Source: Sabulitectum sp964571965 (lineage in GTDB: Bacteria > Fermentibacterota > Fermentibacteria > Fermentibacterales > JCC-6). Taken from it: a stretch of DNA of 16,513 bases. Both the position numbers and the translations under genes were made by a program. The stretch lies in assembly GCA_964571965.1 (NCBI GenBank), contig CAZNFQ010000044.1:1-16513 (forward strand). Reading direction: 5' to 3'. Positions 1 to 7,442 of this stretch are shown here, piece after piece. Numbering within the stretch: the first letter of the stretch is position 1; every line of letters begins with the position of its first letter. The notes beneath the pieces are model-generated. The model had not been told where the DNA came from and did not search any database. It was given only the letters and a program-made list of their open reading frames with translations.

Positions 1-400
1 TCTTGTAGTAGGATTTTCTTCTTTCCAGGGCATCCCGGGCTGAAACCAGCTCCGTGAGGTCGCTCACATAGCCCTCAAGACCTGCTGGTTCTCCAGTTTC
101 GCTGTAAACTCTTCTTCCGTTGATCACACAATTGATCAGAGAGCCGTCTTTCCTTTTAAGATTGCCTGTGCAGCTTGTGATTGTGCCGTCTTGATGAAGA
201 CCCTCGAGGAATTCCCGTTTCATCTCCTCTGAGGGGAAGAAGTTCCGGGTAAGGCGCAGCCCGATCATCTCTTCTTTGCTATCGTAGCCGAACATTGCCG
301 TTGCGGTGCTATTGACGGCATTTAAGGTTCCTTTTTCATCAACACGAAAGTAAGCCTCTGTCATTGAATCGAACACCCGGCGAAGATCTATTTCTTTCAT
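1..400 (-). CDS. PAS-domain sensor protein, C-terminal part outside window
   Basis: The minus-strand frame opens at an ATG at 398-400 and runs off the left edge after 133 codons. The protein begins MKEIDLRRVFDSMTEAYFRV and continues through a classical PAS layout: an N-terminal helix, DEKGTLNAVNSTATAMFGYD, a linker with EEMIGL, then KRKDGSLINCVINGRRV and a closing strand ending YVSDLTELVSARDALE. This is the usual PAS core plus PAC-like end, leading into the helix that normally links to a second PAS, histidine kinase or GGDEF domain. The output domain lies outside the window, so the signalling class is unknown. The ribosome site is poor (GGTGGACC before ATG). It lies downstream of the peptidase gene, separated by a terminator hairpin, so it probably has its own promoter. 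PAS identity is confident; signal and output are not inferable. Confidence 0.8.
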   Translation of the reverse strand, partial: MKEIDLRRVFDSMTEAYFRVDEKGTLNAVNSTATAMFGYDSKEEMIGLRLTRNFFPSEEMKREFLEGLHQDGTITSCTGNLKRKDGSLINCVINGRRVYSETGEPAGLEGYVSDLTELVSARDALERRKSYYK

Positions 401-473
401 GGTCCACCATTCCCTGCAATTGAATAACAGAGAATGTAACTTTTCCTGAACCATGTAAAGACATTCAGCAGAA

Positions 474-497
474 GGGGGAAGGCCGAAGCCTTCCCCC
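474..497 (-). terminator. UUCG-tetraloop hairpin downstream of the C13 peptidase gene
   Basis: A perfect 10-bp inverted repeat (474-483 with 488-497) encloses CGAA on the plus strand, so the minus-strand RNA has a C(UUCG)G loop, an unusually stable tetraloop. It begins about 20 bases past the peptidase stop codon. The bases that follow are only moderately T-rich (TTCTGCTGAATGTCTTT), so termination may be partial. Confidence 0.7.
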
Positions 498-518
498 CTG
501 TGTCTTACGAAATGCTGA

Positions 519-2072
519 TTAGAGCTTAACGGCCCTGAGGGTTTCGGAACCCGCAGGGGTTGTAAGCCTGATCACATAGATACCCGCGGGAGCGTTCTGG
601 AGATCTGTGGAAACCGTGTGGCTTCCGGACTCCAGGTTGCCTGTAACCGGTGTGCTCACGATCCTTCCTGCAATGTCCAGAACCTCGATGGTTGCCTGGG
701 TTGCAGAAGGAAGGGTGAAGTTCACGTTTGCAGTGGAAACCACAGGATTCTGGGAGATGGTGAAGCCAACCGTGGGCAGGCCGAGGTTGTTGTCGGAAAC
801 CGAGGTTACTATCAGGCCGCCGAGGTAGTAGTTGTCTCCGCAGCTGTCCGGGGTATCGTCCCACTGGGGATGCTCCTGGCCGCTCTGGGCGTAGGTGTCC
901 CACTCTTCGGCCTTTGTGGCTGCTTCGTACATGGAAACACAGCCGTCACCGTTCATGTCCGGGTCTCCCGGCAGGGCACCGGGGCCGGGTCCGCCGCTTG
1001 GGGGGATCGAACCGTGAACAGCCCCTGTCCAGTAGTAGACATACTCGTCGTATTCCGGGTAGGTTGCCCCGGCCCAGCTTGATTCAGTTGCGTTGGCGGC
1101 ACTGGCAAAGGTTCTTGGCTGTGCTGCCCCCGCATGGACGACTTCCTCGAGGAATCCGCCGGAGTAGCACTGCTCCATTACAACGTGAATGGACATGGCG
1201 GTCATGCCGTCGAGATAGCCTTCCATGGTATCGTCATCGAGTGTGCCGTTCCAGAGGTTCAGAATAACCTCGGGAGGGTTGTCGAATCCGCCCTTTCCGG
1301 GGCTGCCGTGATCCGTGGTGAATATGAAGAGGTGGTCGTCGGCACCCACCATGGACGCTATGTCATTGTATCCATTTGTAACACCTGTTGATGTTGCGTC
1401 GTAGATGATGTCGCTGTCGCCGTCATCATCGAAGTCGGGGTTGGAGTTGATTCCGCCGGACTGGTCGGGAGCCGGGTTGAGACCGTCGGCGAAGCAGACG
1501 ATGATGTGGTCGTCGGGCAGCAGGTAGTCATGGGCGAGAACGTTGTAGATGAACTGAACGTCGCCGTAGTACCTTATGTGGTTGTTTCCTGAATTAGCTC
1601 CGCCTGAAATGATCCAGGCGTACATGTTTTCGGCATTACCGGGGGTTGACTGGACATTGGGAGAGAACCATGCCAGGAAGTCTTCATACTGGCCTTTGCC
1701 GTCATCGGTTACCGGAAGACTGGTGTATTCAACGTTCATTCTGGGAAGAACGTCAGGGGGGATCACGGATCTTACCACTTCAGTTTCACCTTCAGGGGAA
1801 ACGAAGACCCAGCGGCAGGGATGAGCCCAGTTGGCCAGAGCATAATCATCCACAAGAACCAGGTACCCGTCGAAGGGAACCACGATACCCGGGAATGACC
1901 ATGCACCCATGATCTCGCCCTGGTAAAGGAAGCTGTCCAGGCTTCTTACTTCCTTGTTGCTAAGGTCTGTGAGCATAGTCTCCATAACAAGACCTGCAGC
2001 TTCCGAACCGCTGTTTATAGCGGATCCGAAGGCGCAGACCGCAAAGACTGATGCAATAAGCAGTTTAAGCAT
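519..2072 (-). CDS. Secreted legumain-like (peptidase family C13) protein with calcium loop and Por-type sorting domain
   Basis: This is probably an exported cysteine peptidase of clan CD. The start is placed at the ATG at 2070-2072, which has GGAGG just upstream and gives 517 residues beginning with signal peptide MLKLLIASVFAVCAFGSA; an ATG 42 bases further out has no ribosome site. The catalytic pair of C13 enzymes is visible: His255 in FTTDHGSPG and Cys302 in VVMEQCYSGG, each after a hydrophobic strand. AANATESSWA near 326-335 matches the substrate-pocket region of legumains. Acidic repeat DFDDDGDSD (213-221) and a canonical 12-residue EF-hand loop, DMNGDGCVSMYE (372-383), suggest calcium binding. 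Residues 435-517 form a beta-rich C-terminal sorting domain (DIAGRIV, then PAGIYVIRL). Legumains cut after Asn or Asp, but specificity here is not proven. The gene lies 78 bases after the glycosyltransferase gene and may share its transcript. Confidence 0.82.
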   Translation of the reverse strand: MLKLLIASVFAVCAFGSAINSGSEAAGLVMETMLTDLSNKEVRSLDSFLYQGEIMGAWSFPGIVVPFDGYLVLVDDYALANWAHPCRWVFVSPEGETEVVRSVIPPDVLPRMNVEYTSLPVTDDGKGQYEDFLAWFSPNVQSTPGNAENMYAWIISGGANSGNNHIRYYGDVQFIYNVLAHDYLLPDDHIIVCFADGLNPAPDQSGGINSNPDFDDDGDSDIIYDATSTGVTNGYNDIASMVGADDHLFIFTTDHGSPGKGGFDNPPEVILNLWNGTLDDDTMEGYLDGMTAMSIHVVMEQCYSGGFLEEVVHAGAAQPRTFASAANATESSWAGATYPEYDEYVYYWTGAVHGSIPPSGGPGPGALPGDPDMNGDGCVSMYEAATKAEEWDTYAQSGQEHPQWDDTPDSCGDNYYLGGLIVTSVSDNNLGLPTVGFTISQNPVVSTANVNFTLPSATQATIEVLDIAGRIVSTPVTGNLESGSHTVSTDLQNAPAGIYVIRLTTPAGSETLRAVKL

Positions 2073-2150
2073 TTTTCCTCCATATGGCTGAGCGTGCGAA
2101 TTGTTAACATTCAACTATAAGGAGTAAGGGAAGAAAAAGGTAGACGGCTT

Positions 2151-3206
2151 TCAGTTCAGGGATTTATGTATAAATTTCACAATAGAAGAGAGCCCGGGTG
2201 ATGTAACTGGCTTTGGAGCCTGTTCACCGGCTTTTTTCTCAGCCGTTGAGAAAACACTCCTTACGCAGGATAGCGGTGTTTCTGCAGTTGCTTCACGGTT
2301 CTTAACTGCCATCAGCAGATAATTCTCTTCCGGGAAGGAATGGAGAGGGATCAGTACTGCCGGTTTTCCCATGGCAAGAAGTTGAGAGACAATTCCGTAT
2401 CCCGGTTTGGCAATGACAACGTCAGCTGCTGCCACGAGGTCGGCAAAAGAGGCATCAATCCCGGCAAGTTCTCCATGGGTGATATTCAGCCAGCCCGGGT
2501 TCTGAGGCTCGGGCAGGGAAGTGAATGCGGTGATGCCCTCCGGGGTCTCCGGAGGGAAACCCTCAGGCAGGTGTCTGAACGCCACAAGGCACTTCAGCCC
2601 GTCCCCTTTAAGAAGGCTTTTTACTTTGTCCGGGTGTCCTTCGGGACCTCCCCTGAGCAAAGGCATTTCAGCTGTGGTTTCGAACGGGGAGTGATCAGGG
2701 CCCATGGGAAGCCTCAGATAAATGCCCGTGGAATACATCTGCGCAATTCTTTCCGTTTCACCCCTGAGGTCCGGGCACATTTCCGCCAGTATCCAGTCCC
2801 ACGTGAAGTTGCCTACGCCTATGGCGGGGATTGAATTGATATCCGCGGCTTTCACAGGCAGGGGATCGATGTCCGTTACAACAAGATCAGCATCTGTTTC
2901 CCTCTGAAGTCGGAGTTCTTCCGACAGGAGTTCCTTCTCCGTTCCAAGGAATTTTCGCAGGTTTGCTGCTGTAAGTGCGCCGTCAGGCACCCCGTTTTTT
3001 TCCAGGGCAATTGGGGAGAGCCTTCCCGGCAATACCCAATCAACGGGAATTCCCTGCCAGAACCAGGCCGGTGCCGAGGAAACGAGCGTTATCAGGATAT
3101 GGGGATATTCTGCTTTTACAGCTCGGATCAGTTCCCTCTGCCTTGCGGCATGTCCCCACCCGTGGGCGGAGACATGCCAGAGAATTCGTTTACCTGGTAA
3201 TGACAA
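2151..3206 (-). CDS. GT-B fold glycosyltransferase, related to the N-terminal half of L-arabinokinase / MurG-like family
   Basis: This is a 351-residue soluble protein with no signal peptide. It opens with strand RILWHVSAHGWGHAARQ; HGxGHA (15-20) is the glycine-rich nucleotide-sugar loop of GT28-like enzymes. DADLVVTDIDPLPVKAA (105-121) and GNFTWDWI (132-139) closely recall the glycosyltransferase-like front domain of plant L-arabinokinase. VIAKPGYGIVSQLLAMGKPAVLIP (265-288 region) is the C-terminal donor-binding motif of GT-B enzymes. No kinase domain follows. The only reasonable start is a TTG at 3204-3206: no ATG occurs until far into the protein, and an in-frame stop lies shortly upstream. 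It sits inside the end of the preceding propeller gene (17-base overlap) with no clear ribosome site, so translation is probably coupled. Donor and acceptor are unknown; sugar decoration of the neighbouring secreted proteins is only a guess. Confidence 0.72.
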   Translation of the reverse strand: MSLPGKRILWHVSAHGWGHAARQRELIRAVKAEYPHILITLVSSAPAWFWQGIPVDWVLPGRLSPIALEKNGVPDGALTAANLRKFLGTEKELLSEELRLQRETDADLVVTDIDPLPVKAADINSIPAIGVGNFTWDWILAEMCPDLRGETERIAQMYSTGIYLRLPMGPDHSPFETTAEMPLLRGGPEGHPDKVKSLLKGDGLKCLVAFRHLPEGFPPETPEGITAFTSLPEPQNPGWLNITHGELAGIDASFADLVAAADVVIAKPGYGIVSQLLAMGKPAVLIPLHSFPEENYLLMAVKNREATAETPLSCVRSVFSTAEKKAGEQAPKPVTSPGLSSIVKFIHKSLN

Positions 3207-4794
3207 GTCTTGTGGTGTTTTCTTCGCCGCCTGCGTTCAGTCTGCATGTGTATATGCCGGTTGGAAGAACGGCGGATACTTCCATTGAAGCTGTTCCCGG
3301 AGATGTAACGCTGGAACTTGCGGTATGTACCAGTCTGCCGTTCAGATCATAAAGCTCGAGGGAAACACCGCCGGGTTCGGCAGCTGCGAAGCTTGCGGTG
3401 AACGAACCGGTTGAAGGGTTGGGGAAAACAGTGAACTGCGAAGGTGAGCCTGCGCCGCCCTCAATTCCCATTATGTCCACCTCTCCCATGTACACATCGG
3501 TACCGGAGCCCATCTCGTTTGCGTGAACATGTTTTCCCGCGGCAGACACATAGCGGCCGTCATCGGAAATGTCCACGTGGAAAATGGAGCCCGGAGTGTC
3601 TATGGAGAAAACAGGGGATCCCGGGTTGAGGTCATCGAAAACGCTCACCTCATCGCCTCCGCCGTTCTGGCATCCCCAGGAACCCGCAACCATCCATCTG
3701 CCGTCGGTGGAGCATTCCATCCACTCCATTACGTCCTGATAGCTTCCGGAACCCACCGGGTAGTCATAGGTCCATACCGGGGCTGAGGCATCGAGATCGT
3801 ACCTTATGATTCTGTTGGTGGTGTAGTTGCTCTTATAGAAGCCGAAGTAGACGGTGCTGTTGTCCGCCGCCACCGCAGCGGCTCCGCCGTAGTAACCTGA
3901 AACCGCTATTCCCGCATCGAGGCTGTATTCAGAACCGTCCCAAACCGCTATTCTGGCAGCGGTGAAGCCGTAGGCTACCACCGAGCCGTCAGGTGAAACC
4001 CCGAAGCAGTCATTGGAAGCGTCCAGTGCAAAGGAAGCTTCAAGGGTGCCTGTTGCCGTGTCCACCCTGTAAAGGGTTGCAGAGCAGCGGAAAATACACT
4101 TGCTGCCGTCTGCTGTTATTCTGAGCTGCCTGGGGTAGAAAGCCAGGGCCTCGTCTTCGTATGTTGCAATTGGAACATTGCTTGACGGACCGAAGAACTG
4201 AATTGCGAGATGTCCCCCTATGGCTCCCCCCACCGCCAGAACGGAACCGTCTGTGGAGCATGCGTATTTGCCGGGGCCGTCAACGGATCCGGAATCGAAG
4301 GTGCCGGTGCCGTCATAGGTCCATACTGGAGTGGATGATCCGCCGGTGAAACAGTGAACCGCCGTGTTGACGCCTTTGCCGTTGTCCCAGTTCTGTACCG
4401 CATAGAAAATGTCTGCGCTTTTCGCGGCAACGGTTCCCGTTCCAAGTGAGGTCCAGCTTCCCGAAGGCTCGTAGCTCCAGAGGATCGAGCCGTCTCCAGC
4501 TGCTCCCTGGAACATTTTTGCTCCTCCGTACCAGCCCCCTGTGAACACATAACCTGAGGCAAATCCCATTGGAGCCATCTTCTGCTGGGCTCCTGATTCC
4601 AGCATATAGTGCCAGAGAACCTCCGGCGGGTCGTAAACGGGCTGAAGTTCAGCAGCTGGAGTGTATTCACCGGTTGTTGTTTCGGTGAATTCTCCCAGAT
4701 CGTTTACCGTTATCGTGGTAGCGGTACCCGTTTCGCCCTGAACTGAGAAGGCCAGGGTCATGCAGGCACACAGCCATATTCCAGTGATCTTCAT
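3190..4794 (-). CDS. Secreted beta-propeller-like protein with Por-type C-terminal sorting domain
   Basis: The 534-residue protein starts at an ATG preceded by GGGAGGATAC. Residues 1-20 (MKITGIWLCACMTLAFSVQG) are a signal peptide. The middle (roughly 55-445) is a series of beta-rich repeats with signatures such as STDGSVLAVGG, ITADGSKCIFR, VSPDGSVVAYG, CSTDGRWMVAGS and ISDDGRYVSAAG. These match WD40/PQQ/YVTN-like propeller blades, possibly seven, though I cannot fix the number. The last 83 residues (452-534) are a sorting domain: FPNPSTGSF, LYDLNGRLV, LPTGIYTCRL and final strand TRLVITR. Such domains direct proteins through the type IX secretion system in Bacteroidetes. No catalytic motif is visible, so it may be a binding or scaffold protein. 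It overlaps the start of the glycosyltransferase gene. Confidence 0.8.
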   Translation of the reverse strand: MKITGIWLCACMTLAFSVQGETGTATTITVNDLGEFTETTTGEYTPAAELQPVYDPPEVLWHYMLESGAQQKMAPMGFASGYVFTGGWYGGAKMFQGAAGDGSILWSYEPSGSWTSLGTGTVAAKSADIFYAVQNWDNGKGVNTAVHCFTGGSSTPVWTYDGTGTFDSGSVDGPGKYACSTDGSVLAVGGAIGGHLAIQFFGPSSNVPIATYEDEALAFYPRQLRITADGSKCIFRCSATLYRVDTATGTLEASFALDASNDCFGVSPDGSVVAYGFTAARIAVWDGSEYSLDAGIAVSGYYGGAAAVAADNSTVYFGFYKSNYTTNRIIRYDLDASAPVWTYDYPVGSGSYQDVMEWMECSTDGRWMVAGSWGCQNGGGDEVSVFDDLNPGSPVFSIDTPGSIFHVDISDDGRYVSAAGKHVHANEMGSGTDVYMGEVDIMGIEGGAGSPSQFTVFPNPSTGSFTASFAAAEPGGVSLELYDLNGRLVHTASSSVTSPGTASMEVSAVLPTGIYTCRLNAGGEENTTRLVITR

Positions 4795-4856
4795 GTATCC
4801 TCCCTTTCAATGTATCTACAGATCCCAATGATATTGAGAGGCTTGCCCGTAAACAA

Positions 4857-4890
4857 GAGAAGCGCCTCCCGGCGGCGGGAAGCGCTTCTC
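4857..4890 (-). terminator. Rho-independent terminator between the two propeller genes
   Basis: GAGAAGCGC (4857-4865) pairs with GCGCTTCTC (4882-4890). After one mismatch the helix continues inward (TCCCG with CGGGA), leaving a very short loop. On the minus strand the hairpin is followed by TTGTTTACGGG, a T-rich start. It lies just after the stop codon of the 843-residue propeller gene. Confidence 0.75.
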
Positions 4891-4900
4891 TCGTGAAAAC

Positions 4901-7432
4901 CTATCTGATAACGGAGATGCGCCCTGAGCGGGTGGTGTTCTCTCCGGTGAACCTTACCGTGTAAACCCCTGCGGGAAGGGAAACCGGCAGATCGTACTCA
5001 ATCATGTTGCTACCTGAGGAGAAGCTGCCTGTCCTGACCATGGCCGCCTGTCTGCCGGCCAGGTCGTAGAGGGAAAGGGTGCCGGTTTCCGGTTCGCTGA
5101 GATCGAACGAGAATGAAGCTGAACCTGACGCAGGGTTCGGAGTTGCAGTGATACATCCGGACAGCTGAACCGTACCTGTTTCCACACCCTGGGAACCGTA
5201 CTCTATCACATAGGCGATGTCCGGGCCCGGTATGGCCACCACTGCGGTGTTGGTGGCATTACAGAAATCGAATGTGCAGCCTCCCGCCGGGAGGTCGGTG
5301 TAATCAGCCCCCCTGTATATCCTGGAGGGTATGGATGAGGTGGAACCGGTTAGCGCCATTACCTCGCCTGTTTCAGTGAACATGGGCTGCCATACCGCCG
5401 CCGGATAGCTCTCGGTACCCTGAAGGCTTCCTGTCTGTGCATCGTAGAACCGTATCTGTGAACTGCCGTAAATTCCCACTCCGAACCTGTCGCCGGTGTT
5501 ATCGTATGCGATTCGAAGGGGGCCGTCACCGGCGGCCCAGCTGCCCAGCACCGACGAAGATGCTCCATCTATATCGAGAAGGTACACACTGTCGCCGGTG
5601 TAGCATGTAACCATAGCCCTTGTTCCTGTGGCGTCGAACTCTGCCTGCAGGGGGAAGTCCCCCACATCCACGGCGGTAATCTCTGTCTGGGTGGCTATGT
5701 GGAAAAGCCTTACCTTGTCATTGAAGCTGTCACACACGAGAAGCGTGCTTCCGTCAGGGGATATTGCAAGGCCGCTTGAAACCCCGTAACATGCCCAGGA
5801 AACCCCTATGATACCGCAGTTCACCTCGGCTATTTCAGAGCTTGCCGCGCCGTTGAGCTCGATGAAGGATATTGTATTTGCAGAGATGTTACCCACGCAG
5901 GCCATGGAACCGTCCGGGGTGATCTTCACCACCCCTGCCCTTGTTCCTGCGGGAACCTCTGCTGCCACCGTTGCCGTCTCCATATCTATGAGCTTCACTG
6001 AATTCGAATTGAAACAGCAGACAACCACGTACTTAGAGTCAGGGGTGAACTCAACGTTCTGAACCCTGTCGCCCATGTCCAGAATGGCAACAGTCTGGCC
6101 TGTGGTAAGGTCCACGACTGAAGCGTTATCGCTTAGAACCCCGGTCAATACCGCGTGAAGACCGTTGGGGGATACCGCCACCCTTCTTGGTGCGTCCCCT
6201 TCCACCTGGGAACCCGAGAGTACATTACCGTCATAAGTTACCGAGGAACCTGTGAAGGAGTAGAGATAGACGCCTTCATAGCCGGTTGGGGAACAGCCTG
6301 CGGCCAGGTTGGCAGTGGGTGAAACCGCACCCATGTTCTGGCTGTTACCCTGATACTGGGCAACCATGGTCTCAGTGGCGAAGTCGATGATACTGAACCT
6401 GTACTGGCCGCTTATGGCAAGGGTGTGATCGTAGTTCGCCGCTGTCCAGAAAGCCGAGTATGTGGTGCTGAACTGTTTGAAAGTGCCTGTGGTGAAGTTA
6501 ACCAGGGTCGAGGTATTTCCCGAGGTTGAGATAAAGGCCTTGGAACCGTCCTGGTTAACAGCTATCTCCTTTGTAACTCCAGAACCGCTTCCCGTTACAG
6601 TTACCGTTGCTGCAACGGTGAAGTTCGAAAGGTCTATTCGGTGCAGGGAAACATCGGAAGAAGCACCAAGGGCTATGAGGTAATTCCCGTCGCCTGAAAG
6701 GGCCACAGAGGCGGCATCAGCCACCGTTACGGAATGGTCCATGGTACCAGTGGAGGTGTTGTAGAACTCAACGGCATCGCTGCCGTTGGGTACCGCCAGA
6801 TACTGTCCGTCGGGAGTAACCTTGAAGGGGCTGTAGTTTACGAAGAACCTGGGATTCTCGCTGCCGAAGCTGTAGGTCTGAAGCCAGAAGGGAAAGTTCT
6901 GTATGGTTCCGGTAACGGTCTGCTCCGAAAGGTCAACCACCGTTACGCAATCATCCAGATCACAGGCTATGTAAGCTGTTTCCCCGTCGGGAGAGATCTC
7001 TATGCGCCAGGGCTGTTCCCCGGTGGATACCGTACCGAGAAGGGTTCCCGATGCATCGCTTATCCAGGCTGTGTCATCAAAGGGGAAAGCGGCGATAATG
7101 TAACCCTCGCAGAGAGCTATGGCTCCGGGTCTCATTCCCCCGGTGGGGATGTCGGAGATCACCGTACCGGAACTTTGATCAATAAGAGAAAGGTTCTCTG
7201 TCATGTAATTTGCAACCAGTATATCCTCTCCATCGGGAGTGTAAGCCATATCGAAGAGGTAATCGCCCTCGGGAAGTTCGCCTGGTTCCACCTCTGTCCC
7301 CCGGGTATCCATTCCCGCCGCTTCAAATGCCATATCGGCGGTGAAACCGTCTTCAGGGCCGTAGAGATGAACCGTGTTTTCAATGTCGCCGTTGGGGGAC
7401 AGCACCCCCATTAGAATAATCGCAAGAATCAT
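4901..7432 (-). CDS. Large secreted YVTN-type beta-propeller protein with Por-type sorting domain
   Basis: The 843-residue protein starts at an ATG preceded by AGGGGAAGAAA. The N-terminus (MILAIILMGVLS) is a short hydrophobic export segment with no basic residue before it, which is unusual. Many repeats follow the YncE/YVTN pattern of a turn such as SPDGETAYIAC, VSPNGLHAVLTG, TPDSKYVVVCC, TPDGSMACVGN or SPDGSTLLVCD, then a strand naming a bound element (VTVVDL, ASVVDLTTG, VKLIDMETA, VYLLDID). The repeats cover about residues 55-740, long enough for two propellers. Residues 759-843 form a sorting domain (NPASGSASFSF, LYDLAGRQAA, LPAGVYTVRF, final SGRISVIR). No metal or heme motif is evident. 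It begins 10 bases after the C39-like gene's stop, with the ribosome site abutting that stop, so the two are co-transcribed and end at the 4857-4890 terminator. Confidence 0.83.
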   Translation of the reverse strand: MILAIILMGVLSPNGDIENTVHLYGPEDGFTADMAFEAAGMDTRGTEVEPGELPEGDYLFDMAYTPDGEDILVANYMTENLSLIDQSSGTVISDIPTGGMRPGAIALCEGYIIAAFPFDDTAWISDASGTLLGTVSTGEQPWRIEISPDGETAYIACDLDDCVTVVDLSEQTVTGTIQNFPFWLQTYSFGSENPRFFVNYSPFKVTPDGQYLAVPNGSDAVEFYNTSTGTMDHSVTVADAASVALSGDGNYLIALGASSDVSLHRIDLSNFTVAATVTVTGSGSGVTKEIAVNQDGSKAFISTSGNTSTLVNFTTGTFKQFSTTYSAFWTAANYDHTLAISGQYRFSIIDFATETMVAQYQGNSQNMGAVSPTANLAAGCSPTGYEGVYLYSFTGSSVTYDGNVLSGSQVEGDAPRRVAVSPNGLHAVLTGVLSDNASVVDLTTGQTVAILDMGDRVQNVEFTPDSKYVVVCCFNSNSVKLIDMETATVAAEVPAGTRAGVVKITPDGSMACVGNISANTISFIELNGAASSEIAEVNCGIIGVSWACYGVSSGLAISPDGSTLLVCDSFNDKVRLFHIATQTEITAVDVGDFPLQAEFDATGTRAMVTCYTGDSVYLLDIDGASSSVLGSWAAGDGPLRIAYDNTGDRFGVGIYGSSQIRFYDAQTGSLQGTESYPAAVWQPMFTETGEVMALTGSTSSIPSRIYRGADYTDLPAGGCTFDFCNATNTAVVAIPGPDIAYVIEYGSQGVETGTVQLSGCITATPNPASGSASFSFDLSEPETGTLSLYDLAGRQAAMVRTGSFSSGSNMIEYDLPVSLPAGVYTVRFTGENTTRSGRISVIR

Positions 7433-7442
7433 TTTCTTCCCC

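Noticed and set aside
2073..2114. Upstream ATG extension of the legumain-like gene
   Set aside because: The extra 14 residues would precede a complete signal peptide, and the outer ATG has no ribosome site while the inner one has GGAGG.
6734..7414. 226-codon plus-strand open frame
   Set aside because: It is antisense to the propeller gene, whose repeats and signal segment are clear.
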